A DNA stretch of 64,000 bases from NCBI GenBank assembly GCA_028277225.1, contig JANQHB010000023.1:1-64000 (forward strand), written 5' to 3'. The stretch's first letter is position 1. Every line of letters begins with the position of its first letter. Below are positions 44,401 through 52,381 of the stretch, piece by piece. A model generated the notes under the pieces. It saw nothing but the letters and a program-made list of their open reading frames with translations. It had not been told where the DNA came from and ran no database searches. The position numbers were made by a program, and so were the translations under genes. This DNA comes from Chlorobium sp. Its GTDB lineage: Bacteria > Bacteroidota > Chlorobiia > Chlorobiales > Chlorobiaceae.

Positions 44401-46126
44401 GCTTGCCTGTATCAGAAATAACCTGTTCTGCCAGCTCCATGGCTGTTATTTCTGATTCTGTGCCAGAAAGCTCCTTATTTATGGGGTTTAGTTGTTTTAA
44501 ACCCCAGTCTTTAATTTCTCCGTCAATTTTTTGAATCTCTTTTTTGAGCTGTTTAACTCTCAATTCATGAGACCCTGCCTCTTGTTTTAAATCTCGTAGA
44601 TTTGTCTGGCTTGCTATGCCTGCAAGAAGCTGTACAGCGGATTCAAGCTGTTTCATTCCTTGCTTTTCATTGGTCAGAAGGCTGATGGTAAGCGACCTTA
44701 ACTCCTCTGGTATTTGCCCTTGTAGCACTGACAAGGCGGGGTCGCCTTTTGATGTGACAAGCACTGTCCGGCCTGTTGCAAGGTAATGACAAATAATATT
44801 TGCGATAGTATGCGTTTTTCCTGTGCCAGGAGGACCTTGAACAACCACACCATCATTTTGCTCAAGTCTATCAACTATTTGAACTTGTGCGTCATTGAAT
44901 GGTTTTGGGAAAAATAGTTCTGCTTTCTGGCAACTTGGCGAGGATGATAATGAAGATTCACTCCCGGAGGCAATACCTGAAGGAGCCGTAACCGGTTTTG
45001 CGTCCGACAACTCGGAGATTATTCTTTTAGCTGGCTTGGGAATGTTGCCCGGTGATTCTTCTAATTTTTTTTGAAATCGTTCTATGTCTTGAACAAAACC
45101 TGTTCTGCTTCTTGGGCGCACAAACATTACCCAACTGTCTGTGATTTCCAGTGTGTCTCCGATTTTATTCGGTTTGCGATTTTCTTTGTCAGGGTTAACG
45201 TCTGGCCAATAAGTACCTTTCTCGCTCAAGTATGTTGATGCTTGCCTAAGAATTGGCTCAAAACTTTCATGGACATAAGGTGAAAATTCAACATCATCTG
45301 ATAGCTCAGAAAAATGCTTTTTCCCAAACCGTATAAGGGTATTAACACCAGGGTTATCAAGTGCTGAGAAAGAGCCTAACGCAAGAACTGGCTCAATGTT
45401 TCTGGGGTGAATCAATATTGAACCGTCTTCCCGGTTGACTTCAATTTCAATAGCTTTTTCGATAAGGGAGTGGTCAATCTTATGGCCTTCACAATTCCAT
45501 CTGGCAATGCCAATGCCCCAAATGAGTTCTATTGGCTGCTCATCTCCTTGAGCTTCGATTGTTTGTTGTAGGCTAAAAAGTGAATCATAGACTTTTATAG
45601 TTTTACGCCGTGGCTTTTCCTCTTCTGTCCATGGTAGCCATTGTTCATTAATATAGTTTTCAATATTTGATTTAATGGCAATATTGTTACCCAACCTGAT
45701 AATTATATCTTTGCTATTGGTTGTATCATCGAGGTCTTTGAGTGGGGTTTTAATGTCTGCTTCTGAGATAACTCCTTGGGTAACTAAATTTTGTGCTTCC
45801 GATTCGCTTACTGTTTTTATAATTTTTTCTTTCACTTCAGGCTGAATCATAGGGTCATTACTGACAGCAACCCATTCCTGAAGTTGTTTCGGAATCTCTG
45901 GGGGAGGAATTCTTATTAATCTTTCAACTCGTACCCAAATTGGCACCCCATCCTCATCTGCGGTATTATGCTGAATGCCAATGCGACCTTTAAGTTCATG
46001 TTCCCAAATAACCAATTGTTTATATTCGTCGATTCTGAATATTGGTTTTTGGTTCAACATCCCAACATGATGCACATACTCTAGCAGGTCATTAAAGCGA
46101 CCTTTCGCATCTGGATCATTAATCAT
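41471..46126 (-). CDS. SF1 helicase with C-terminal Vsr/DUF559-like nuclease (candidate defence protein)
   Basis: A 1551-residue cytosolic protein. Residues 1-420 are an N-terminal region with no motif I know. The helicase follows: Walker A QGPPGTGKTHT (about 430-438), a long coiled-coil/α insertion (about 500-1060), motif II IIDEASQSD (about 1120), motif III VGDDKQVSP, then CGDPATFQGKERDIILLS and motif VI QRTNVALSRARDR (about 1350). Residues about 1390-1495 resemble a Vsr/DUF559 (PD-(D/E)XK-type) nuclease: GFERDVLTRL, FSIDMVVEG, RLAIELDGDKYH and RQRVMERVGW. One-gene helicase-nuclease fusions of this type are known or suspected anti-phage systems. It is on the strand opposite to the replication genes, at the distal end of the element. 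Confidence 0.85.
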   Translation of the reverse strand: MINDPDAKGRFNDLLEYVHHVGMLNQKPIFRIDEYKQLVIWEHELKGRIGIQHNTADEDGVPIWVRVERLIRIPPPEIPKQLQEWVAVSNDPMIQPEVKEKIIKTVSESEAQNLVTQGVISEADIKTPLKDLDDTTNSKDIIIRLGNNIAIKSNIENYINEQWLPWTEEEKPRRKTIKVYDSLFSLQQTIEAQGDEQPIELIWGIGIARWNCEGHKIDHSLIEKAIEIEVNREDGSILIHPRNIEPVLALGSFSALDNPGVNTLIRFGKKHFSELSDDVEFSPYVHESFEPILRQASTYLSEKGTYWPDVNPDKENRKPNKIGDTLEITDSWVMFVRPRSRTGFVQDIERFQKKLEESPGNIPKPAKRIISELSDAKPVTAPSGIASGSESSLSSSPSCQKAELFFPKPFNDAQVQIVDRLEQNDGVVVQGPPGTGKTHTIANIICHYLATGRTVLVTSKGDPALSVLQGQIPEELRSLTISLLTNEKQGMKQLESAVQLLAGIASQTNLRDLKQEAGSHELRVKQLKKEIQKIDGEIKDWGLKQLNPINKELSGTESEITAMELAEQVISDTGKHEWLLDALGSSEKFIPQFTDSDIASIRSARRNLGKDISYVGKRLPNQQDMVDSANIVAIHDDLATSARIEEQAKDNSIPPLAVSVEKSVDRAKNLISPLKDLHHLLAQLETSPWLKSLFYHWLNKQDQVSHIELFNELRNELSRLMTERQKFIRTLVEVNDPASHSEQILNALNNLIAGKRPFGLLPFGNKEAKQGLELIRIDGEEPKSTEQWQLAKDYIVFQDNIRKFTVRWNHAGQELELPKLSFSYGDPFKTGQSIHDAICKAEEVAQQWGAIKSEISALFPHGVAISNLLKNKTEIEKVLEAIKLNTSRISLGAQRIKLQDLTDKIKNSEGEVSIKLLDFIQNSIGNPAYSSDEIMKEWQGFIAELNRLNELANEISIAERVSEKILSSGAPNWANQLRTEPISSTENELTPIDWFASWQWKRRNQYLQEIDGREELKKLSEKRSRLGNDLQRTFSDLIKVKTNIGLHTNMTERVQGALMRFVSSVAKIGKGTGKRAPRHRRDAYRAMNDCYSGVPCWIMPTWRISESLPSDFGSFDLVIIDEASQSDITALPAIMRAKKILIVGDDKQVSPTAAFIAEEKILQLRHNFLRGQPFAELLLPGVSIYDLANAVFPGQRIMLTEHFRCVEPIIRFSMQFYSEPLNPLRIPTASEKLTPPLIDVHVKHGRRDELKKINEDEAEAIVSEIKTLVNNPKYSGRTIGVISLVGAQQAKFIQNELLIELGEDIYQKFHIACGDPATFQGKERDIILLSMVVGAGQGAAMTKREYEQRTNVALSRARDRMYLFRSLEESDLKNESDLRLRILQHFVNPMPQRDTLDNPLDLCDSGFERDVLTRLTEKGYHVTPQVKVGAFSIDMVVEGENDRRLAIELDGDKYHPPEKWMEDWQRQRVMERVGWKFWRCWGSSYTVDPEGCIDDLINTLDRMQILPGKKSDSPNIYTEQRIYPQETEQENFSMGHEALSSTVPAQTQQIN

Positions 46127-46549
46127 ATTTTATTTTCGGGTACTTTTTAGAAACACAACATTATTTATTATCTGCACTACAGATTTTCATGCAATCCTGT
46201 AGAAAAAACCAAATACGATGCTGATAATCAGCCTGATAAGCGCATAAATCAAGCATCTGCGGCAAGAAAAGATATCTCATGGTATGCTTATACGGCATAC
46301 GCATAACTGAGCCGCAAATTATTCTTCTTCATCTTCTGTCCACATCCCTGCACAATTTCGCCAAACCCGCAGATAATTGCAAGCATAGTTCCCAGCACCG
46401 ACGACACGAAAGAGAAAATCAATATCGGTGAGCTACGGGCCGAAAAGAGTGGTGGCAAGGGAGTGTTTCTCATGGCCGGAAAGAGCGATATTGAAGCAGG
46501 CTGCTTGCTTGCATAATACGGATATTTTGAGCTTAGACGCTGAATTGAT

Positions 46550-46574
46550 GCCGGGCACATGCCCGGCTTTTTTT
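46550..46574 (+). terminator. Rho-independent terminator near the right end of the element
   Basis: GCCGGGC (46550-46556), loop ACAT, GCCCGGC (46561-46567) and seven T (46568-46574). No convincing gene on the plus strand ends here; the stretch 46127-46549 has only a short in-frame peptide tail (ending ...IEAGCLLA at about 46516) that might be the relic of a gene. Confidence 0.85.
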
Positions 46575-46664
46575 ATGCCCGAAATGGCTTTTGTGCTTGT
46601 TTTTGCTGCTATCATGCTGTTGAACTCTTGTTTTGGTTCGTCTATAGTGCTTTATTGTAATGCC

Positions 46665-46796
46665 TTAGGGCATTATATCAACATTCCACCACAAGACAGA
46701 TAGTGTTTTTTTTTCTTTTGAAAGGGTGTCTGTTGCGGTACAGAAGTGAAGAAGGCTGAGAATCGTAAAGAAGAAGGCTGAAAACCTGATTTGCAT
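46665..46796 (-). pseudogene. Displaced 5' end of the EEP-nuclease gene
   Basis: A 43-codon frame (ATG at 46796, stop at 46665) encodes a canonical signal peptide (MQIRFSAFFFTILSLLHFC, about residues 1-19, then TATD) and then KKTLSVLWWNVD. The last part aligns with GKRLSILWWNVE of the intact gene at 34667-35821, and the shared nucleotides are exactly the 13-bp attachment repeat. Joining this fragment at that repeat to the left-hand gene gives one continuous reading frame, so this is the pre-insertion N-terminus. After the repeat the frame runs out into element sequence (D-I-M-P, stop). Confidence 0.8.
46681..46693. repeat. Right attachment site core (13 bp)
   Basis: acattccaccaca, identical to 35571-35583. 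On the minus strand it encodes the W-W-N-V residues of the displaced 5' fragment of the target gene. Confidence 0.85.
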
Positions 46797-47565
46797 GTGC
46801 TGTTCGTTTCAGAGGCGTCGTTTCTTGATGATGATAATAAAGTAATAAATGCGTCTCATTTATGTGATACTTCAATCGTAAAGATGCCTGCATGTCTGAT
46901 TTTCAGGCAGGAATTCCGTTGTTCTGAATGTTGATGGATGAAAGTTGTTGCTTCAGGAAATATCACTTCGAATTGTGTTTTTTTTGATATATGTTTTCAG
47001 CCTCAGTAGTAAACCAAGTCAGTTCAATGCAACCGCAAACAAATATGTCACAACGATTTGTGCCAGGAAAACATGATGAAATCGGCATTCGTCGGATGTT
47101 CCCGGCATGGGGACGTTTGCAGTTCCGGCGATGCTTGATCGAAACGACATCTGTCCATATGCAGAAGCGGCCTGCGGTTACGGTCTTGCAGAGAAGAGCG
47201 CTCTGACGGGAAGCGTCGGGTTGGGCTCACCGGCCTATGGCGGCATTGCCCGTCTTGAAGCAGCTCTTCGCTACGGCGTGAAGTTCTGACATCGGGTCAT
47301 CACTGGAGCGCATCCCGGCTATCTGCTGGGGCTTTGCGTTCCTGTTGACCGGTTCATTTCTGATATACTTTCTTTAGCACCATTTTCGTCTATCAGTTAA
47401 AAAGGTATTTCCGGCGAAAAACTCGATGACAGATTTTTGTCAGAATTGTTGCTGTGCAGAGGTTTTCTGGTATGGTATTGTTGCTTTGCTGCTCAAAATC
47501 AGGAAAAATGCCGTCTCGAACATTGGTGATGACACTATGGGCGTATTTGTATACATGTCTTTCAA
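46797..47565. other. Chromosomal gap to the right of the element
   Basis: Apart from the remnant at 47080-47289 I see no supported gene in this 769-bp stretch. It should include the original promoter of the interrupted EEP gene (minus strand, just above 46796). Confidence 0.4.
47080..47289 (+). pseudogene. C-terminal remnant of an outer-membrane β-barrel protein
   Basis: From about 47080, a frame preceded by an in-frame stop encodes about 68 residues: GTFAVPAMLDRNDICPYAEA, then GLAEKSALTGSVGLGSPAYG and a final LEAALRYGVKF followed by a stop. A chain ending in alternating residues with a terminal Phe is the hallmark of an outer-membrane barrel's last strand. There is no matching N-terminal part upstream (its reading frame is closed), so it looks like a truncated gene, possibly cut by events linked to the nearby insertion. 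Confidence 0.4.
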
Positions 47566-47835
47566 TCAAGAATGACTGGCCGGTTGTGATAGCAGTTTTT
47601 TGTTATAGAGTATAACTGAAATGGCAGTCCAGATGACGCATATCGGCACGACAAAAAAGTAGCCAAGTCCCATGGTGATAATGCCGATACCTATGGAAAC
47701 AACCAGCATTATTATTCCTCCTGTTATTGTTGCATAGAACATCCCAATGGGACCAAAAAGGAAGGATAGCAGAATCCCGATTCCGATGCTCTTTGTTGGT
47801 GTTACAACAACCGGTGTTATTTTTTCATTCGACAT
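47566..47835 (-). CDS. Small membrane protein (unknown)
   Basis: An 89-residue protein starting MSNEKITPVVVTPTKS (an ATG four codons upstream is also possible). It has two to three hydrophobic segments (about 17-38, 40-60, 60-80) separated by Gly-rich turns (GPIGMFYATITGG), resembling the TM2/DUF-type small inner-membrane proteins with a short polar N-terminus. No family is certain. It stands alone on the minus strand. Confidence 0.65.
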   Translation of the reverse strand: MSNEKITPVVVTPTKSIGIGILLSFLFGPIGMFYATITGGIIMLVVSIGIGIITMGLGYFFVVPICVIWTAISVILYNKKLLSQPASHS

Positions 47836-47847
47836 GATATTCTCCAT

Positions 47848-48227
47848 TGGTGACGGTGTTGATGATGTTCGTTGTTTAGAGGAGGTGAAAGATAGTCAGA
47901 ATATCAAAATGAGCCAAGCAAATACGCTGAAAAATGCTTCTTTGATGTTTTTATGCCGTATATGTGCGAGTGCGTTGAGCGCATCGGGTGTTTATTCCGA
48001 TCTGATCCTGTCAGATGAGCGGGGGGGATCACTGGTTGACCGGCCAGTGAGTAAGGCGCAGGTTTCTGCTTTTGTTCGGCTTGGAGGCAAACCGAGCCTG
48101 CAGAGTAATTATTCATGAAAAAGGGACTTATGTCTATCTTCACGTTTACAGTATTCGAGTAGTAGTCCATGTGGTTATCCTTGTATAGAAAAGGTAGAGG
48201 GGTCAATTCCTTTTAATCATTTTCATC
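47848..48227. other. Gene-free 380-bp gap
   Basis: The reading frames here lack ribosome sites, family motifs and codon bias; nothing else is recognised. Confidence 0.4.
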
Positions 48228-48688
48228 ATGAAAGCAGTCAGGTGGACCATTGCCGCCGTCTTGATTGTCGCAGCTTTTTTGCCGGTCGATATTCTGAAGA
48301 CATCGTCGATGAGTTGCTTTTTCACAAGCCTGTTGCGGGACAGTTGGGTGTTGTCCAGGAGATGCATGCCTGGCCGATGATTGGCAATGAGGGGGTCAAG
48401 CCTCTTGCCATAACGGTTTTTGTGAAAAACTTCGGGGAAGATCGGCTGCTGAATCCATCAAGGGATCTCAAGGGAAAAAACATGGCGGTTTCGGCATGCC
48501 TGGCAAGAGGCAGGAAGCTGCCTGAAGGGTTGGAGTATGAACCTCTTGAAGGTAATGAAAACGATAATTATTCGACGGTCGTTACCCGTGACCTTGATAT
48601 AAAGGCCGGTGAGACACAAAAGGTCGAACTGGATGTGACGATCCCGCCCAGATACTGGGGATTTGTACTGACAGTGGAGCAGATATAA
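48228..48688 (+). pseudogene. Secreted protein gene with an apparent -1 frameshift at a T run
   Basis: An ATG at 48228 begins a clear signal peptide (MKAVRWTIAAVLIVAAF) whose frame closes soon after. The downstream sequence is continuous in another frame from AGRYSEDIVDELLFHKPV to the stop at 48686-48688. The two frames would join if the six-T run at 48275-48280 had seven T. Joined, the product would be about 153 residues, an exported protein of unknown family rich in β-type segments (LAITVFVKNFGEDRL, then VELDVTIPPRYWGFVLTVEQ). The shift could be a real mutation, a slippage site or a sequencing error. Function not recognised. Confidence 0.55.
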
Positions 48689-48883
48689 AGGTTCTGTTTG
48701 AGAATATCTGATCATTTTCTGACGTTCAGACCGATGCCTGATCTATACCGATGAGGTTGTGTGTCCGGTGAGAAGGTTCAGGGGAAAAGGCAAAATTTTT
48801 TCTTTATCAGAATGATATGTAACTTGTCCGGGATTCTTCGGAAGCATGCCGATGGAGCCGCAAGCCAATGAATCAAGAGCAGT

Positions 48884-49282
48884 ATGGCGCACAAGTCCGA
48901 TTTCACACAAAAAGCCAGGGATATACTCGAGGAGGCGCTCGACAGGGAGGCTGTTGATGTGCTTGCCAGGATATCCCGGGAGATGCAGCAGATTTTCAAT
49001 GAAAATCCGGAACCGTCACGTAACGAGGTCGTAAGAATTGTCCGTGACTATTTTACCGGGGACGGCAAGTCCGAACAGTTTGTGGAAAGCTGGATACATA
49101 CTGCGGAAGAACATTGCGACTCGCGCGGGCTGCGTGAGGAAGATCGGCCGAAAGCGATGTTGTCCGATCTTGGCGTGTTTCGTTTTATGAATTTTCTTAT
49201 GGAAAAAGGGCTGACCGACGATCAGGTTAATATTGTTCTCAGGGGAGCCGTTCAGCAGGCGAACTACAAGGGAGATTCCTGA
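48884..49282 (+). CDS. Unknown soluble protein
   Basis: A 132-residue acidic, largely helical protein (MAHKSDFTQKARDILEEALD at the start). No metal, nucleotide or DNA-binding motif is visible, nor any signal peptide. It has normal GC content and codon use for the region, supporting it as a real gene, though the ribosome site is weak. It converges with the EamA-like gene (12-bp gap). Confidence 0.55.
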   Translation: MAHKSDFTQKARDILEEALDREAVDVLARISREMQQIFNENPEPSRNEVVRIVRDYFTGDGKSEQFVESWIHTAEEHCDSRGLREEDRPKAMLSDLGVFRFMNFLMEKGLTDDQVNIVLRGAVQQANYKGDS

Positions 49283-49294
49283 CAGGGCTGTATT

Positions 49295-49738
49295 TCATCT
49301 GCTGTGAATGATCAGCATTATCCCTCCGACGACAAGTACTACTCCAGACACTCGCATCATATTGAGTGGTTCGTTGAGAAGAACGACCGCCAGTATATAC
49401 GTTATAAGTGGTGCCGCCGATATGATAGGGTTGACGATGGAAATGTCTGTTGTTTTTACGGCGCTGAGATAGAAGAAGAGCATGATGGTGACAGCAGCTC
49501 CCTGAAGAAGCGCGTAAACGGTGTATCGAACAGGTATGTCTGCCGAAAGGGATGAGGAACTGAACCAGACAATCAGTCCGAGAATGAAGGTCTGGGCAAT
49601 GCTTCGGTAAAATATCATCTGGGTGATGCCCATTCTGCCAAGTGTGATTTTTTCAAGAATCGGCAGGGAGCCCAGAATCGAGACGGTGATGATCAGGGGA
49701 ATAGAGAAATGCAGTGTTTTCATGGCTTTATAGTTCAT
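49295..49738 (-). CDS. Half-size EamA/DMT transporter-like protein
   Basis: A 147-residue protein with about five membrane helices forming one EamA repeat (FSIPLIITVSILGSLPILEK, a central FYRSIAQTFILGLIVWF, then AAPLITYILAVVLLNEPLNM and VLVVGGIMLI). Typical DMT exporters have two such repeats (about 300 residues), so this is either a one-repeat subfamily working as a dimer or a truncated gene. I favour the former because both termini look natural. Substrate unknown. Confidence 0.75.
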   Translation of the reverse strand: MNYKAMKTLHFSIPLIITVSILGSLPILEKITLGRMGITQMIFYRSIAQTFILGLIVWFSSSSLSADIPVRYTVYALLQGAAVTIMLFFYLSAVKTTDISIVNPIISAAPLITYILAVVLLNEPLNMMRVSGVVLVVGGIMLIIHSR

Positions 49739-49813
49739 TTTTTATAACCTGTACATCTACAGTCTTCTTTACAGACGGTAATGTGCAATCAAAACCACGG
49801 AAAGATTTCGATT

Positions 49814-50521
49814 ATGAACAAAACAGAACTTCTACACGAAGGGAAAGCAAAAAAGGTTTTTCTCACCGATGATAATGACCTTGTCATCCAGGAATTCAAG
49901 GATGACGCCACAGCTTTCAATAACAAGAAAAAAGGAACGATCAGCAATAAAGGGATTGTCAATAATGCAATTTCCTGCAAGCTTTTCACTCATCTTGCCG
50001 ACAACGGCATTCCGACTCATTTTGTGGAAAAGCTCTCCGACAGGGATATGCTCTGCAAGCGCCTGGACATTATCATGGTTGAGGTTGTTGTGCGGAACGT
50101 CGCTGCCGGTTCGTTAGTCCACCGGTATGGTTTCGCCGAAGGAAAGCAACTCGAAAATCCGATTATCGAGCTCTACCTCAAAGACGATGACCTTGACGAT
50201 CCTCTGATGAACGAAAGCCATGCTGTTGCACTTGGGCTTGCCTCTTATGAGGAACTGGATGTTTTGAAAGAGTTTGCTGCGAAGATCAATACCTTGATGA
50301 GGAGCTTTTTTGCAGGCCGCAATCTGAACCTGGTCGATTTCAAGCTTGAATTTGGCAGGCACAATGGCGAAATTCTGCTCGGAGATGAAATAAGCCCCGA
50401 TACGTGCAGGTTCTGGGATCTCGATACAGGTGAGAAAATGGACAAGGATCGTTTTCGCTACGATCTCGGCGGGGTTGAAGACGCCTATTCCGAGGTTGAA
50501 AAACGAGTGCTTGACCTTTGA
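49814..50521 (+). CDS. purC: Phosphoribosylaminoimidazole-succinocarboxamide synthase
   Basis: A 235-residue SAICAR synthetase of purine biosynthesis, starting MNKTELLHEGKAKKVF (the ATG at 49814 after GGAAAG; an upstream in-frame ATG is less likely). Conserved motifs: EGKAKKVF, DDATAFNNKKKG, KRLDIIMVEVVVRNVAAGS, and LVDFKLEFG then LLGDEISPDTCRFWD. The length is the usual one for the short bacterial form. The DedA-family gene follows 30 bp downstream on the same strand. Confidence 0.95.
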   Translation: MNKTELLHEGKAKKVFLTDDNDLVIQEFKDDATAFNNKKKGTISNKGIVNNAISCKLFTHLADNGIPTHFVEKLSDRDMLCKRLDIIMVEVVVRNVAAGSLVHRYGFAEGKQLENPIIELYLKDDDLDDPLMNESHAVALGLASYEELDVLKEFAAKINTLMRSFFAGRNLNLVDFKLEFGRHNGEILLGDEISPDTCRFWDLDTGEKMDKDRFRYDLGGVEDAYSEVEKRVLDL

Positions 50522-50551
50522 TGCCAGTCATGATGTGAGCCGGGAGGGCGG

Positions 50552-51196
50552 ATGCTGGAAAGTATTGTCGATTATCTGCGGACCGCGGACCCGGCCGCAA
50601 TCTACCTGTTTCTGTTCTTGATCTCTTTTCTCGAAAACGTTGTCCCGCCCATACCCGGCGACGTTCCTGTCGCATTTGTCGGCTACCTCTGTTACTCGAG
50701 CAACATTGATTTTTTCCTTTCTGTCATTTTCGCTTCTATCGGTTCTACCGTCGGTTTTATGACGATGTTTCTCTTCAGCCGTATGATTGGTCTGAAGATC
50801 TATGCCAGGGGAGAGAGCAGGATTCGGCACGGGATTGTGCGTGCAGTTCATCGTATGTTTCCGCCTGACCTTATGGAAGCGGCCCGCATCCGTTTTTCTG
50901 CCCATGGATACACGGCTGTCCTTGTGAACAGATTTCTTTTCGGATATCGCGCGATCATCTCAATTATGGCCGGTTTTATGCACCTGCATGTGATCGGTGT
51001 TCTGCTGGCGGCGTTATCGAGTTCGGTGGTCTGGTACGCGGTTCTTCTCAGGGGCGGTTATTTCCTTGGTGAGAACTGGCAGGACATCGGTTCCTACATG
51101 GCGATCTACAGTGTCCCGCTGAGCCTCATTGCCCTGTTGATTGCGTTTGGCGCTTTTCTCCGGCATCGCAAAAGACATAAGACGCCGCATGAATAA
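50552..51196 (+). CDS. DedA/SNARE-associated family membrane protein
   Basis: A 214-residue inner-membrane protein. It has the DedA re-entrant motif ENVVPPIPGDVPVAFVGYL near the N-terminus (about residues 28-46) and the late FLFGYRAIISIMAGFMHL (about 128-145), which contains the conserved Arg in a membrane helix. Members are undecaprenyl-phosphate or phospholipid flippases/transport-related proteins that help maintain envelope homeostasis. Family assignment is by motif; substrate not predictable. Confidence 0.85.
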   Translation: MLESIVDYLRTADPAAIYLFLFLISFLENVVPPIPGDVPVAFVGYLCYSSNIDFFLSVIFASIGSTVGFMTMFLFSRMIGLKIYARGESRIRHGIVRAVHRMFPPDLMEAARIRFSAHGYTAVLVNRFLFGYRAIISIMAGFMHLHVIGVLLAALSSSVVWYAVLLRGGYFLGENWQDIGSYMAIYSVPLSLIALLIAFGAFLRHRKRHKTPHE

Positions 51197-51451
51197 TTCA
51201 TGAGCGCTGGAAGAATCTGAGTGCAGAACTATGCACCGAGCCGGTCACCTGACCTTTTTTCCTCCTGAAATATCGTGATGTCCCCTGTTATAACTGGAAT
51301 TGTACACAAGGTGATCCGGTATCCATCCTGAGGTTGTTTTTTTATGCTGTTGCACTTACCTTTAGCTTCTGCGTCAAGGCCTTGAACCCGACCCGGACCG
51401 GGTGGTTCATGTGTGAGTAATATTTCTTGAATGTAGGAGGGATTTGTACCA

Positions 51452-52363
51452 ATGGGAATAGGCATTAAACCATATCCGCCTGAAAAGAAAGGAAAGGTTC
51501 AGAGGATCGACTCTCTGGAAGGAAAGAAGGAAATGGCATGCCAGGTGCGGCGTGATGTTGTACGCATGCTTACAATGGCGGCGTCGGGTCATACCGGAGG
51601 ATCGCTCGGCATGGCCGATGTGTTTACGTCACTTTATTTCGGTATTCTTGATCACGATCCGCATGATTTCAAAAACACCTTTGGCAGGGATATGCTTTTT
51701 CTTTCCAATGGTCATATCGCTCCTGTCTGGTACAGTGTCCTTGCCAGAAGCGGATATTTCCGGGTCGATGAACTGAATTCGCTTCGCAGGATCAACAGTT
51801 ATCTGCAGGGACATCCTGCTTCTGAAGCAGATCTTCCCGGGATTCATATAGCGTCCGGTTCGTTGGGGCAGGGACTTTCGGCAGCTGTCGGTGCCGCTCT
51901 CGGTAAACGTCTTGATGGATGTTCAGGCGATGTATTCTGCCTGATGGGTGACGGTGAAAGTCAGGAAGGGCAAATCTGGGAGGCTGCTATGAGTGCAGCT
52001 CATTACGGCCTTGGAAACCTTATCGGTATTGTCGACTATAATAATCAGCAGATTGACGGCGAGGTGTCGAGTGTGATGAATATCGAGCCGTTCGCCGACA
52101 AATGGCGATCGTTCGGATGGAATGTCCATGAGTGTGACGGAAATGATATTGAGGATATTATCCGGGTGACCGGATTGATCCGCTCGGAAAAAGAACGGAA
52201 CAAGCCTTCGGTTATACTGGCTGTTACCGTTATGGGAAAAGGGGTTCCCTTTTTTGAGGGAACGATGCCTGACAATACCAACTGGCACGGTAAACCTCCT
52301 TCCGCCGAGCAGTGTGAAAAGGCTCTGGAAATTCTGGGTGAGACCTCGTTTGGCGATTTTTAA
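51452..52363 (+). CDS. Transketolase, N-terminal (TPP-binding) subunit
   Basis: A 303-residue protein with AGGAGG 12 bases before its ATG. It contains the thiamine-diphosphate half of transketolase: SGHTGGSLGMADV (about residues 45-57), LSNGHIAPVWYSVL, ASGSLGQGLSAAVGAALG and the TPP motif MGDGESQEGQIWEAA followed by IVDYNNQQIDG. Full-length transketolase is about 650 residues; this is the split type, whose partner subunit would carry the pyrimidine/C-terminal domains. No partner gene is in the window. It would serve the pentose-phosphate and regeneration pathways. Confidence 0.9.
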   Translation: MGIGIKPYPPEKKGKVQRIDSLEGKKEMACQVRRDVVRMLTMAASGHTGGSLGMADVFTSLYFGILDHDPHDFKNTFGRDMLFLSNGHIAPVWYSVLARSGYFRVDELNSLRRINSYLQGHPASEADLPGIHIASGSLGQGLSAAVGAALGKRLDGCSGDVFCLMGDGESQEGQIWEAAMSAAHYGLGNLIGIVDYNNQQIDGEVSSVMNIEPFADKWRSFGWNVHECDGNDIEDIIRVTGLIRSEKERNKPSVILAVTVMGKGVPFFEGTMPDNTNWHGKPPSAEQCEKALEILGETSFGDF

Positions 52364-52381
52364 CCATGGGAATGTGTGTAA

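Larger units (their letters stand above)
35571..46693 (+). mobile_element. 11.1-kb integrative element inserted in an EEP-nuclease gene
   Basis: The boundaries are the 13-bp perfect direct repeat acattccaccaca at 35571-35583 and 46681-46693, with a second matching block (gatagt) at the same offset on the outer side. The content from left to right is: replacement 5' end of the target gene, tyrosine integrase, unknown protein, HTH/excisionase-like protein, RepA-like ATPase, primase-like protein, three tiny proteins, and a large helicase-nuclease on the opposite strand. No relaxase, conjugation or phage structural genes are present, so it resembles a small self-excising or mobilisable island. 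The GC content of the cargo helicase is lower than that of the replication genes. Confidence 0.85.

Noticed and set aside
46428..46703. 91-codon plus-strand frame at the right end of the element
   Set aside because: It crosses a rho-independent terminator and the attachment repeat and overlaps the displaced EEP 5' end; hydrophobic composition only, no support.
51361..51420. Riboswitch or terminator upstream of the transketolase half
   Set aside because: Only a short, imperfect inverted repeat (acccgg/ccgggt) is visible; no riboswitch core motif and no T run.
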